Shown here: piece by piece, positions 36,401 through 51,400 of the stretch | Position numbering within the stretch: the stretch's first letter is position 1 | Layout: the number at the start of each line of letters is the position of its first letter | NCBI GenBank assembly: GCA_033026295.1 | Contig: CM065185.1 | Location: 1,364,001 to 1,428,000, forward strand | Direction of reading: 5' to 3' | Source: Channa striata | Lineage: Eukaryota > Chordata > Actinopteri > Anabantiformes > Channidae | Length of the DNA stretch: 64,000 bases | Program-made: the position numbers and the translations under genes | The notes under the pieces: model-generated | What the model was told of the DNA's origin: nothing | The model's input: the letters and a program-made list of their open reading frames with translations, nothing else | Database searches by the model: none

Positions 36401-39400
36401 CACTTCTATGCTTGTTGCCAGTGTGTCCCCCTTTGATCCTGTTCATCATTTCTTCCTGCTCCCGTCCCACGGGGCGTATTAGTTTGTATTCTAGTCCTAG
36501 TGAGTCACAGAGTTTGTTAATAGAACCTTTTTTTTTTTGTTGGAGTATTTCTGTCTCATTAGTCTAGCGTATCTCTACCTCCTACCTTTTGTAGTGAACG
36601 CCTTTTTTTGGTCTTGTACTTATTTTCCTCATACCATTTGTTTTTAGTTTTCCTCGGTTCGTATTCTGTGTTTTTGTTGTTAGCAATTTACAGTATGTAA
36701 TAAATCTGTGATTACACATTCCTTCACCCTGTGTGTGTGTTGCAGTCTCACAGCTCTGTATACCTTCCTGGTGGAGAGTGTGGATGGGCAGCAGTCTCCT
36801 CCATCGTACTGGCAGAACGCCCGGTTGTTGATGGTGTCACACCAGCCATCCCCTCCAAACGGCTAGACAGAAGTGACAAACAGAAAGAGTCAGTGACTGA
36901 AATAAAACTCTTCATGCGGGTGTTGTTTACGGGTATAAACAAGTAAAATTTAAGAATTTTTAAGACCTTTTTAATACCCCTTTAAAATTTAAGACCAAAT
37001 CCTGATGGAAATATATGCCAATAATTCAAAATCCAAAAATTTAATTATTTTTAGTTAGATTTATCACTTTTGTGAAAGGGGAAGTCTTCGTACTGAAGTC
37101 TTCATCGTTCAGTTCAGTGACAGCTTCAGGTTGTAAAAAAAAAGCTCATGTACTGCTGTTCAAAGTTATTTTTTTAAGGAATTGCAGCATGCATTTAGAA
37201 TAGGCCTTGGTCACTGTGTTGAATGGAAGCATGCATTTCCCTCTAATCGCAGCCTAGCCCAAGAAATATCCCATCATTTGCAGTCAAATGACCCAAACAT
37301 GTCGCAAACATTCATCCTGAAACTGTGCCGTGAAATGTTTTCATCTACTCTCACTCACATTCCCAGCAGCTCTCACTAAAATGATTGGGGACAAGTGTTT
37401 ATTTGTTGCTAAGTTAATGACTTCTATCAAAAAAATTAATAATATTCAAAATACTGGAGCCACACATGTTTATCTTGATATTCTACACTTGATTTTGAAC
37501 TATGGCAAATAGAGATAGACAGACAGACAGTCCATGACAATTCCTCAAACTATTTTTTTGTAATGCTTTCGCCAGTTTGGGCGCTCCTGAATGAACCACT
37601 CAGTGATATACAGATTTATGGAATTTGAATTATACAGAATCTCAAACACATTATGATGAATGCCTGTTAAATGGACTAAATGTTCGGGGCTACAACAATG
37701 CAAAAATAGGTGCTGAGTGCCAAAGATACTTTTGACTTTCTCCATTGGACTGATGGAGTCATTTCAAAGATTCTGGGTTCCACCTAACCTGTGCAGGGGG
37801 AGAGAGCAGCTGCTGAGAAGATTTCTGCAGTATTCTCTTCACTTCAAAGAACTCTCTACTTGACAAATCCCTTTGCCTTTCCCAACTAAACTGCCATGGC
37901 CTAAATAAATCAATTTAATTGTTCTGTTTCTGAGTAAATACTTTACCAGCAATCGCACCAGATGCCTTCTCCAAATCACTACTAATATCGTTGTCTCTTT
38001 ATGGCTGTCAAGCATAATGCAGACTTGCTTACTCAGCCAGCTCATAGTTATATTTTAAAGATTTCTATAGCTTTACTGTGCGTTGATTTCAATTCCGAAT
38101 GCACATCTTTACTTGCTGAAAATAAATTAAAATTTGCAGACCTCACACTTTGTCCACAAAAGTTTAATTTTAAAGTCAGATTTCAGGTTAAGAACAATTA
38201 GTATTTACATCCCCTTCAAGGCACCATGTCCACTATTCCTAACAGCAATGCACGGGCCCATTATGTGCAATAAAGCAGCAACAGTTGGCTGTACATATTA
38301 GTCCCCTGGGGGCAAATAAAAGGTTAACTGGTTCGTGTATTTCCTTTATACAAAAAACTCCTTGAACAATGTGTAAAAGAGACAAAGCAGCAGCAGCCAA
38401 CCCCACACAGTCCATCACAGTAATGCACCTCTTCACTTTGGCCATTTCACTGGAGCATGTGCTGTCAACAGCCCCTGCCAAGCTCTTTATCAGAACATTA
38501 TAAAACACAGATATGAATTCTTGTGAATACTCTTCTGCTGAGCAGCAATATATCTATTTTTTAACGCCCTAACAAGTATCTGTATGGTTCTCTAACAGCA
38601 GACATTTCATCATCTCCCCTCCTTAACCTGCTTCTCCCGTCTTGCCCAGAACGCTCTGAAAAAGAGCTGGAGGAGTGTGAGGTTTGCCCTTTTCTCTTCT
38701 CCATTTGACTCAAAGTGTTTTCCTTTTGACGGGAAATATAGTTCAGAGAATTTGAGGGAGGTATGTGTGTGTGTGTTCGTGTCTGTGTGTGTGTGAGCTT
38801 GTGTATGCGCATGCTGGGTATCGATGGACTATGTAGTTTGAGACTGGGGTTGTAAAACATATTCCATTGTGGGGTCCCAGGCATTACCGATATAAGTCGT
38901 AGTGCCTGGTTAATGATGAACTATTTCTACATGTTCACAGGAGACAGCCAGTCTGTGATAACTAGAACAAAAACTTTCTGCAGAATTACTGGAGCAATAT
39001 ATACAGGATAGTTATCACTCTCAAAACCCCGTTTATGTGCCTTCAGTCTGTAATTGTGAAACTGATCGGCTTACTTTAAATGTATTGAAAGCTAAAGTGC
39101 TGTGGTCTATTAAAAGCATGTGGTTCAGTATTTGGAGTCTTTGGAACATTTGGACTGAAAACACTGTAAGAGGGAAAGCTCACATTTTGTTTGTGTGTTT
39201 GCATTTTACAAACAGAACGCTGGTAGTAAAGCATCGGCTTACAAAATGTTGAACTACTTTCAGGTTCACCAGTGAAAGCCTTTTATTGTGAACCAATGAT
39301 TCCCAGGCTACAGACTGATGACTGCTTACGACTTCATGCAACAACATTGAATTGATTTTTTTTGTCAGTTTAGGTTGACAAGAGTTAAAATAAGGACCTT

Positions 39401-42400
39401 TGCCAAAATGTGTTCTACAATTAGAGTTAGGATAAACTTGGTGTGAGGCAGGGGCAAGCTGCAAATAGAAAAACAGCCCTAGACTCATTGTTACGTAACA
39501 GTTATATACAGATAATGCATAAAGTACGTCAAATTGACTTGTTTATTTTCCCAACTTACCAACAGAATATTGTACATAGAAACAAACAATCAAATTTCAA
39601 ATCTACAATGGTCGAGGTCCTGCTTTAAAAGTCTGACACAGTGCTGAAAAAATCATGTGTGACCTCCTTCAACACATCAATAGGGCTAACAACACAGCTA
39701 TGATATGGAAATACAATCATGCAGATGTCACTGCTGCATAAAAATTCAACACCAGAGGGAAGAGTTCAAGCCAAAAACAATTAAATCATTGGATTATTGT
39801 CAGCTCCAATGCAGTCAGAACCCTAAAAATCAGGAACAATTTTTGTTGTAAACGTCTATAAAGTTCTTGCAGGAAGGACAGAATGCTCTACGGAGTGCAT
39901 GAATTGATAGCTCTGGATCTTAACCAGTACTTAAAATATTGCCAGTGAGCCACATACACCTTGGGCACATATTTCTCCATCTGGAGATATTCTAGGCTGT
40001 TCTAACTGGAATATTAAAGGGAGACACCAGGGAAGACCTGAAATATGCTGGTGTGATATAATTCTCACTGAATAGCAGAATTCCCCTGGAACATGTGGAC
40101 GACGTGGATCAGACAACAGGCACTTGGCCTGTTTTATTTAATCCGTTGCCACCACAAATCGGAAACAGGTATGTTACTGAGAAGAACATTAGAATGATTA
40201 GAATCATCAGTAACTATTATGGCATCAAAACCAACTACATGTCTGCTAGACCCTATTCCAGTTAGACTGCTCAAAGATGCTCTACCCTTATTAGACACGT
40301 TCGTATTAGATATCATTAATCTATCTTTACAAACAGGATATGTACCAAAGGCCTATAAGGTAGCTGTAATCAAACCTCTAATTAAAAAACCTTGTCTGGA
40401 TCCAGGTGTCTTAGCCAATTACAGACCAATATCCAATATCCCCTTTATTTCTAAAATACTTGAAAAAGTAGTTATAAATCAATTATGTGACCACCTGCGC
40501 AGAAAACAACTTGTTTGAAGAATTTCAGTCAGGATTTAGAGTTCATCATAGCACAGAAACTGCACTGATTAAAGTCACCAACGATCTTCTTCTGGCTTCA
40601 GATAACGGACTTGTCTCTATACTAGTTCTGCTAGATCTTAGTGCTGCATTTGACACCATTGATCACAGAATATTATTACAGAGACTAGAACATGTTATTG
40701 GAATTAAAGGAACTGCACTAAATTGGTTTAAATCGTATCTATCAGATAGATTCCAATTTTTTCATGTTAATGATGAATCTCCCACATACACAAAAGTTAG
40801 TTATGGAGTTCCACAAGGCTCTGTGATAGGACCAATACTCTTTACTCTATATATGTCTCCCCTTGGCAACATTATTAGAAAACACTGCTACGCTGATGAC
40901 ACGCAGTTATATCTATCTATGAAACCTGATGAAACAAATCAATTAATCAAACTACAAGCATGTCTAAAAGACATAAGGGACTGGATGACGTATAATTTCC
41001 TTCTTCTAAACTCAGATAAAACTGAAGTTATTGTATTTGGGCCTAAAAGTCTAAGGAACATGTTTTCTAACCATATCGCTACTTTAGATGACATAACTCT
41101 TGCCCCCAGTAGTTCTGCAAGGAATCTCGGAGTCATTTTTGACCAGGATTTGTCATTTACCTCACATATAAAACAAATGTCTAGAACAGCCTTCTTCCAC
41201 CTAAAAAAACTTGCCAAAATTAGGAGCATCCTCTCTCAAAGCGATGCTGAAAAATTGGTTCATGCATTTGTTACTTCTAGATTGGACTATTGTAATTCTC
41301 TACTTTCAGGCTGCCCCAGTAACTCTCTAAAAGCCTCCAATTAATCCAAAATGCTGCAGCAAGATTACTGACTGGGATTGGTAAGAGAGATCATATTTCG
41401 CCTTCATTAGCTTCTTTCCATTGGCTTCCCATTAAATGCAGAATAGAATTTAAAACCCTTCTTCTTACCTATAAAGCTTTAAACGGTCAAGCCCCATCAT
41501 ATTTAAAAGGTCTCCTAGTACCATTTCATCCTACTAGACCACTTCGGTCCCAAAATGCAGGCCTACTTGTTGTTCCCAGAATGGGAGGCAGAGCCTTTAG
41601 CTATCAAGCTCCTCTCCTTTGGAACCAGCTCCCAGTCCAGATTCGGGAAGCAGACACCCTCTCTACTTTTAAGACTAGGCTCCAAACCTTCCTCTTTGAT
41701 AAAGCTTATAGTTTGTTATAGTCATGCTGCTATAGGCTCAGACTGCTGGGGGACTCTGCACTGAGACACTTTCCTCTTCTCTTCATTCTCTCCTCTCACC
41801 CCACATCTATAATCTCACCACTGTATGACATTAACTCTGTGTCATCTCTCTCCCTCTCTGTCCCTGTCTTCAGGTGTCCCCGGATTTGGCGCTGTGTCCC
41901 ACTAACCTGCCCAATTTGTTGTTGTTGCTTTTGTTCCTCTGTTCTTTTCTCTCTCCACTTTTCACTCACCCCAACCGGTCAAGGCAGATGTCTGACCACC
42001 CTGAGCCTGGTTCTGCTGGAGGTTTCTTCCGGTAAAGGGAGTTTTTCCACTCCACTGTTGCCTATGGCTGATCAAGGGGGATTTGTTGGGTTTTCTCTAA
42101 ATGTCTGTATAGTCTTGACTTTATTATGTAAAGTGCTTTGAGATGACCTTGTTGTATTGTGTCACCTGTCATAAAGAGGCAGGAATTTGTACTCAGAGTA
42201 GGGGATTACTCATTATAAGGAACGAGACCTAATTACAGATTAAGAAAAATTTTTCTTTCTAACTTGATATAAATTCCTTGATTTCGGAGTCATTGCGTCA
42301 GATCCAGGCCAGCCTTGGTTTTATCCCTACCTGTAATCCCCAGTTTCCCCACCAGGTGTGTCCCTGAGCAAGACATCGCTAGCTCCCCGGGCGCCAAACT

Positions 42401-45400
42401 GTGGCAACCCTCTGCTCCCTCAAGAGGGATGGGTTAACTGTGCAGGAGTAAATTTCACTGTAACATGTATGTGCAAATGTATATGTGATCAATGTGACTA
42501 AAATAAAGGTTCTTCTTCGCAAACTATTAGCCCTTGAATTTTTTACAATTTCCAGAAAAAAGGATATCTAAAATTTAACAGAGCAGGCCATCATAACATG
42601 GTTTTGTCTGCATCATATAACTCACCACGGCTCTCTTCTAATGTCACTGTATCAGTGTTCTTGCTGTAATTTTTGCTGTAACATTTAGGGTATTCAGTCT
42701 TCTCTGGCTTTGCGTTTTCTACAGTCAGTTTTATCAATATTAGTTCCAGTGGTATTTAGTGCATTTGCCTTTATTTTAATAACTGCCGTATGTTTCAGAA
42801 GCAATTGGAAGAAACAAAAATGTTTTGTTATAGTAATCACAGATGTTGATCAGCAAACAGTAAGCCAGAACATGACGGATGATGTAATCAAGGGGGTTTA
42901 GCCCAGCCTCCACCTATTAAGAGTTTTAAATAGATACAATTGTCTGAATTCCTTGTATGGAATGATGCATAAGTCGGTGCATAAGTGGTTTGCTGTTGTC
43001 GACCACCGTGGTGGAGTGGTTAGCACTGCCCCCTCATTGCTAGAAGGCCCCAGTTCAAATCTGCCTATTGGCTGCATCTTTTCTGTATGGAGTTTGCATG
43101 TTCTTCCCCTGCCTGCGTGAATTTCCTTTGGGTACTCCAGGTTCCTCACACAGTCCAAAGACGTGCATTTGATGACTAAATTGCTCATACTGTGGGCGTG
43201 AATGTGTTGGCCCCAGGATAGAATGGTGAACTGTCCAGCGTGTACCCTGCCTCTCATCCAATGACAGCTGTGGTAAGCTTCCGCCCCCCACAACCCTGAA
43301 GAGGATGAGTGGTTACTGATAATAGACAGATGAACTGATGGATTGATCTTACACACTTGGCACATTCTTTCTTGCCTTACTGGCCCAGCACCCTCTGTAA
43401 CTGTTTGTAGAGACTGAAAGTTGATTACAGGAACCTAGCAGAGCACAGTATAATCATGGCAATGCCAAAGGGACTGTTGTGCTGATAAGATGCTTAAGCT
43501 CAGTTGTACACTAATCAACCTAGTTTTAAAATGGAAAGAGCAGCTGAAACAAAAAAAGGGAGGTAGCAATGGCATCTGGATGAGATCTGGCACACACCAT
43601 GTGCAGCACATGTGGTCCGGTATAATTTACAGTGTTGTCATGGAGAAGCAGGTTATAAGCAATTGTTTTGCCTAGCAACATTCACGGGAAGGTGGTAGGG
43701 GAAAATGTAGTACTGGCAGGTAGTAAAATATTTTGTACCATGAGACATCAACAGTTTATGTGTTCCATCAGTATTTCCATCCCATTCTGAACCCAACAGA
43801 TGAATACGAAATAGAAACTATTTGGGTTTATGGATATGATGGACATTAAATCACATTTTAAAGCAACTTGGATTTATAATATTCATTATGCAGAAAGCAC
43901 ATTAGTTAATATGGCTCTTACATAGACGGTTGACCTGTCCAGGGTGTACACCCACCCTAAACAGTTAGATAATGAATAGATAGAATTTTTTTATTATAGT
44001 AAAGGTGTTAGATTGAACAACACTAAAGTAAACTGTTAAAATACACTGATGAGCCAAATTACTGAAACTAATTACATACAATGTTATTTTGTAACAGCGG
44101 CACTCAAGTAGTCAGATATATTAGTATATTCCTAAAGTCAATGTGTTGGAAGCAGGAAAAATCTCAAAACTAAAGGATCCGAGCAATTCTCAGCCATGTT
44201 GTTATGGCTAGATGACTGAGTCAGACCATTTCCAGAAAAACAGGCCATGTGGGATTGTATGCAGTGTTAAATACCTACCAAAAACAATCCAGTGAAGGAC
44301 AGCCGGTGAAAGGGCTATGGGTGCCCATGGCTCAAATGTCTAATGCTGGCCTTGATAAACAGGTATAAAAATATCTGTATTACACAGCAGCAAATCCAGT
44401 TTTGGAAAGACAGACTGATTAAATGGACTTTCCTTTCACACCAAGTGACCAAAGAGTCATGTCATAAAACTGAAGACGGTGGTCTCCCTGTTCTCTTTCT
44501 TCTTACATATTCCAACCTGTCTTTGTCAAAATTGCATCATACACCAAGGACTGTAAAAAGTTAAATCAGATACTGGATGGTTTTAGCTTTTTTTGTTTGT
44601 GAAAAAATCACAATTTCTTTTCACTGGAAATTAATTCCCCATTTAAAAAATGACTTTTTACCAAACAGGAAACTTTATCCTGTTCGCTTTGCAAAACAAT
44701 ATGAGTTCCACCGCTCACTGTTTAGATGGCCTGTATAAAAAGATTTAAAAGCTTTGTCTTGCCTAAATAACTAATCTAAATCTAAAATACACTACGACTA
44801 ATTTATTTGCCTATATTAAATAATCCATTGGCTTCACCAGGTGTAACATCATTTGGCAATGCCAGCATGTCTGAGGAAAAAAGCTCCTTGGACAGACTGA
44901 AAGGGAGAGTTGAGAGCAAAATCTGCAGGAGATTTGTCATCATGAAATGTGAAGAACATTGCACACTGGCTTTGGTAACTTGAGTTGTGATGACAACATG
45001 AATATAGTATGTTTTACTTCATAATTAATATTGGTGGGATACTTTAGTAAGTGCAGTAAATATGCAAAGATTTTGCCCAGACACTATGTAATTGATGTAA
45101 GGATCAAGTATTCCCTATCTCAGTGTTAAGCGCATAAATAGACATGATATGTAAAAACATATTATTTTGGTGAAGCAAGAAATCCTTGCACGGACACTGG
45201 GATCTGCAGATGACAGATACAGTATCGCTCATGAATAAATTGTAGTGATAATTCACAACATTCATTCCAATTGCTGATTGGTCCCCATGTTGTGGTGTAC
45301 AGGGTGTAAGGGTTAGCCGAGTGGTGGAAGACACACACGCAGAGAGGCAGGAGTATTCTTCACTCAGTGTGGAATTTATTTACAGTGGCACCCATCATTC

Positions 45401-48400
45401 CGCAGTTCAAAGTGGTTTTGTGCACAAGTGGAAAAATTATATACAAAAATAAAACAAAACAAAGCTCAAACTGAACAAAATAAATAATAAAAATAAAAAT
45501 AAACAAAAGAAAAACTATGCTAGGCTCATTGCTAATGAGCAAGCTAGCAGCAGATCCCCATCTGAACTGCAATAAACAAAACTTCCCCCAGGAGCTTCTA
45601 CCTCAGGCCTTATATACCTGAAGCCCCTCCTATGAGGACAAACCATTACTGATCAACAACCAATTAGTACCAATTAAGACACACTATAATATCTCTTCTA
45701 TTGAAACAGTATACATGTCTTAAATATATAATTCTATTTTACCCCACATAGGAGGGTTAACATAAAATGTTATTAAGGAGACTTTTCAAGACAATTTACT
45801 CACACAATCCTAAAACTCCCCTTTACTTCCTATCTGGATGGTACAACCCAATTCACCCCTGCTATAAAGACCCTTCACCCATCACACTTCCTGTTTGACA
45901 CTGTGACCTGGGAGCTATTGGCAGGTGGAGTGGTACCTACACAACATCAGGTAAGTTTCAAAGTGACATTGGCTTTTGGGAGGATATGAGAACAGGGTGC
46001 ATTGTCTATACAACCAAATCAACAATTCTACTCTGCCGGCTAGATGGTAAAATAAATAGAATTGGCAATTTTAGTATGATATCACATCTGCACCTATTCT
46101 CTACAGGGCATGGGCTAGCCCCATGACACAACAACAAAAGTTGTGCTGGCCGTGATCAAAAGGTGCATCACAGTGATCAGTGCAGACATTGTCTAATTTG
46201 ACAGTTTAACCTGAGACTGAGACTGGATGGAAAAATATTTTGCCATTGTCAGTCTTTTCTTTTCTTCCCCCTTGTTTAAAGGTAAACTAAAGTTTTTTTG
46301 TTTGTTCGCATTGCTGCTGAATCACAAGAATTTCCCCACTGTGGCATCAATAAAGTCAGACCCTATCCTGTCCTTCATGCTTCATGGATAAACAGGCAGA
46401 AGGCATACTGAAGGAAAAAAGAAAGTATATCGACAGTACCTTGATCAAGCTCTTACCTCACATGACTGGATGCAGTGGATGTGTCGAGGGTCGGGGTACC
46501 ATTTCATCATTCCTGTGCAGACTATGGTCTGGAAAACGAAGCACAGCATTTAGGCAACACAGCCATGGGGTGTTTGCCACAAAAAGCAATACAAGAGCAG
46601 CAGCAACAGAGGCAAACACTTTAGATACTAGCTTCAGGATGAGGACAATGCCAACTTTGTCTAATAAGATTCTGAATGGATAAGATATTTAGGTATCAAT
46701 TAATATAATATTATATAATTATTAATATTATAGTTAATTTGCTTCCCATACCATGAGGTACTGCAGAACATACATGCATGTTACATGCATGTATACACAC
46801 ATTCATGTATCCTGTGATACATGAATCAACAGGTAACATATTGTAAATATGATTTTAAGTACTTCACTGTTTAAGCTATCACATTGCTAATTCCAGTTCC
46901 AAAAACTGGATCTTTAATAAGACAGTTTTACTAAATGCAAGAAGTTGACATTTTGACTGAAATCAAAGTAGTGTGCCCCTTATTTTCGTTGATACTGTAC
47001 ATACAGTTACTACAGAAAGTATTAAGATTTGAGTGTTTAATGTATTTACAAAAGTTTCAAAAACCTGTTTACACTTTGCCTGTATGATGAGCAAAAACTG
47101 CAATTCTGTCCACTGAAATTCAAACCTACAACACGATAATGTCTATCATCTAATGTTAAAATGTTTGATAATGTTTAGTTACATTTAAAACCCTATTAAG
47201 CTAAGTACTAAAGGTGGTGTATTAATGTGTTTTAGCATTTTACAACAACGAGACATGGCTACTCCATCTGCATTTGGGTTTGCCCCATGGATGCATTAAT
47301 AGAACTGGATCTGGTACTGCCACTCCACGTTGATATTATTTTTTTCTCCTCGGCCACTTACGGTATGAAATGAAAAATAACCCTATGTCTTTAGGGCAAG
47401 TGGGAGTGCAAGGGCGAGGCCATAGGAAATGTGCATGCGCAATGGGCGAACAATGCAGAAGCAAAGCATTTGTCATTCAAGTGACTTAGCAACTGTTAAG
47501 TCCAAGATTCAGTTCTCCTTTAAAATTAAATAAAATTAAATTTTATTCATAAAGCCAAATTCCCAAATCACAAATTTGTCTCAGTGGGCTTCACAGAGCG
47601 CTTTGCAGTGTGTTCCACACTGAAAAGGTTGCATTGGTTATTTGAATAAGAGTTTGACTAAAATACTGTTTCTTGAACTAGGTGAAAGACCTAGTTTAGT
47701 CCTGTCTAATATGTCTACAGTTTTATTTGGCATGCATTTCTCCCACGACTAAGACTAGCTCTAAAACTCGATTTCAAACGTGGTTAGTTATGGTTACGTA
47801 CACATGCTTGAAAATATCTCAGTGAACAAAAAGAATTATGGTCATGATTCTGCAGTTACAGGCACTTGCCAATAATCCACTAGGTTACGAACTAACAATG
47901 AAGTGTTTTATAAAAATGAACAAGACAACAACACTTATTCCTTACAGATATTGTGTTGTTTTCAAGGACATATGCAGTGCATTATGAAAATTTGAAGGTT
48001 TTGCTGCTTTTCTGCAGTTTAAAGGGCACGAAAAGATTTGATGAAAGAAAAATATAAGAAGCAAACTCTTTTGTGGTGAAGTTGTGGTCTTCTGTTATTT
48101 GTGTGACCCCAAGAATTTACAAGGTGGTTAGCTGATTTACTAACAAACAAAGACAGAGAAAGTCAATCCTCCCCTGATTTCTTATGCAGCCTGACCCACC
48201 ATGGGAGACCTGAGTCTGACGGTTTTGAGATAACACAATTCCTCAAAATTACTAGGCAGCGTCAGAGATATGGCGCAAGTAACCAAACCTGCAGCCAACT
48301 ATTTGACCTTGGCTAGGGAGGCCTAACTGGTTGGCGGGCTGACTGACCACCCAAAAGTAAGACGAAACTAGAGCAGTGTTTACAAGAGCATTAACTTTGA

Positions 48401-51400
48401 GCTGATTCCTAGAAGATAGAAGATATGATGTTAGGTTAACATGACCCATCTTTAAACCAAAACAAGAGCACTTCAACTCAGACAAAAAATCTGGCATTTG
48501 TTTGTTCCTGGTGATGTGTGTACACTGGGTATATGACAGATGTGAGTGTTTCCTAAAAGCCCTGACGTCAGCTGGAACCTTTACTTATGCTTCCTGCCTC
48601 TGATTTTCAGTAATGCGAAAAGGCTCGAATGATAACACTTACACAAGGTGGATTGCTTTGTGTGACTGGCTGATCCATCTGAAAATTAAAAAGGTTCTCC
48701 TACAAACTTTAAAGAATACAATCTTGACAGTGATTAAGTCAAATATCTAATGTGGAACACGTTTGAAAACACCATCATAGATTCAAAAATGTCAGCTGAA
48801 ATTTGTCTTGGTTATTCGTTTTTGCCGGTGACTCACACAGACTTTTGATGCTTTTTGAAACAAAACAAAAATATGTGTTTTGTTTATTTAAACTGTATGC
48901 AAAAATGTGTTGGTTAGTTTCTTGAGTTTTTTCCCCTAGGACCTACCTTAATAGGCGTCCTACCTTAACGTTCACTACATGCAGTTCTAACCATGTGGTG
49001 AAATTTTATTAGGTACGGTAAATGTCTTCATTTAAAGTTATTTCACTATCCTATTCAGCACCGTCATGACAACTGTGTGCATTTGTGTCTCCACAAAGAG
49101 AAAAAGTGTATATATGTTACACTTATATACGGGCGTGAGTTGTGCTTTGCAACAAATAATGTACTTGAGTCCTAATGTAGTCAACTAAAAACACACGGAC
49201 ATGAACACACGTTTTTAGTTTGGGCTTAACACATTGACAAAGAAATGCGAGCAGGAAGAGCTAATTGATTCTTTATAAATAAAGCTGCTTCAGCTTTGTA
49301 CGTAGGGACACAGAGCACTGGTGTGTACTATGTTGCAGACATAAAAAGCACAAGTGTGTCCTATATGATTTCAAAGAATGCAAGACTTTGTGCAAAGATT
49401 TAAGATGGATTTTAAATATAAAAATTAACTGAGACGCTAACAAGTAACTAACACAGTAACAAGATATTAATTCTGTTTGAAATATATATTGCAGCAAATA
49501 CCAGTCTATTTGTACACTGTGGCAACAATCCCATTACAAAGTTGGCCATGTCTTCAGCCAAGAATTAACTCGACTCTGTACTTATCACTGGTGAGTCAGT
49601 CTAAGGTATTAGCACAGTTTACTCCATGCTGTTGTTCAGACTACCAGATTTTTGGATGCATTATTTATTTTGATGGGTGTTTTTGTGTAAAGTCTCAGCA
49701 GTGTTTGTGAGCGGATCCGTTTTCATGCAGCCCTGGGCTGGTTGCACAGCAGCAAGTGAGCAAAAAAACAACTGTTAAAACACTGCCAAGAGTTTCCAAA
49801 TGGTAGCACGAACACAAGCCCGTCCTCAGTTGCAATTATTGCAATACACTTTTCAATGAAATGAAAAGTGCTTAAACGCCAGCATTTCTACTGCTTTTGT
49901 GAAATGCCAAATCTTTACTGATTTCTCAGCAAGCAACCGATTAGCAGAAAAGGTAAGTTTGTACAGTAGGTGTAAAGAGTGAAGGATTTGTTCTAACAGC
50001 ATTTGTCTCCTGACAATGATTGTGCATGTGTGGCAACTTTACTTAACAGGAAGCGTTTCCCTAGTTTTGCCGCCATTTTTACTTTTAAATTGTGGAATCG
50101 AGATGTCTTGTTAGTTAACACTTTGTATAATTTGACGTTTTTGCTCATACATTTCATTTTTCCTTGCACTGCTATCATTAAACAATAACTGTGACGATCT
50201 CCATACAATATTCTTGACAAATTAAACTGTAGTTTGACAAAAAAAGGGTTTTATTTTTTAAATAAACATTGTCAATAAATACAAAAAAGGTTGGCCTAAT
50301 GTGACAAAAATTTTAATGGAAACTTGTCCTACAGTAGGACAAATACTAGAAAACAACTAGAACAGCTTAATGGTAAAGAACAGACTGAAAATGAGGGGAC
50401 CTTAAGTGATCTTGCTTCCGCACCTCAGGCATCTCACCTGGACTTTTGTGGGCACCATCCAGTGCTTTAAAGAGTCAGCTGTAGTGCCACTGGGAAGAAT
50501 CACAGGATCACGCAGATCCATGTCCAGAGCCACAATGCATGTTGGGTAACAAACAGCACCTGCAAGAAAAATGAAGAAAAAAAATCACAAATCAAATAAC
50601 ACTTACCACTAACCTTCATTAGCATCTGTTGAATATATTCATGTACAAATATTGAAGAAAAAACAGACCACAGGACTTCAAATCTGTGGTCTCGACTCTT
50701 GGCAACCACTGATGGGAGAGAGCTTCTGCAGTAAGCGAGTATGTGTGTGTGGGTGTGTGGTGCAAGACTGTCTATAGCTCCAAGTTTTCAAAAGTCTGCT
50801 CCTGAGGATTTTAAAAAATACATCAGTGTAATTTAACTACAGTTTGTTGTAAGAAAAAATATTAGTCAGTGTGTGATGTCATCAGCTGCTATTATGTTTT
50901 ACTGTACATTACTTTACATCATCTGGACAGAGAGTTATGGCCAGTTGCTTCTTGGATGATCAGCTGCTTAACATTTTGAACTAAGAAAGTTCATATGCTA
51001 GGATTCAGCTCACCTGGATGGCCGAGAATCTTAGTGGCTACTTCGGTACCCCTGTAATATATAATACAATCCAACACAGCAGTTCTGCCATGAATTCTGC
51101 TTCTACAAGGTTCAACAACTACCTCTTAATAAAAATAATCCTCTAATAAAAATAGACATCAATAATACCCACATTGTAGACTGATCACATTTCTGACAGT
51201 TTCAACTTGAAAACTCAAACAATTATAAGCTTGTAACAGTAGAATTAATAGCAGAGATGCTGTATTTAATTTGATTGTATAGGTGTACCTAATAAAGTGG
51301 GCAGTGAGTGTATATCTTGTCATGTACAACAAGCATTAAATTCATAAAAGCAAAGTGCCTAAGCAGGGAAATTATTTGATATATCACCTGACACTGAAAT

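Larger units (their letters stand above)
33456..36763. other. pappa2 last intron (3.3 kb)
   Basis: It contains a purine-rich stretch (34220-34335), a relatively G+C-rich block at 35150-35480 and a TG/poly-G tract. An antisense-repeat block lies at 36225-36725. A 91-residue ORF on the - strand at 33800-34075 has no start context, domain or splice sites I can support. Confidence 0.5.

Noticed and set aside
40219..41344. Two long ORFs as host protein-coding genes
   Set aside because: They are one frameshifted LINE reverse transcriptase with YADD and a LINE 3'UTR, not a host gene.
41839..42141. 100-residue Ser/Leu/Cys-rich ORF
   Set aside because: It is the pyrimidine-rich 3'UTR of the same LINE read in frame.
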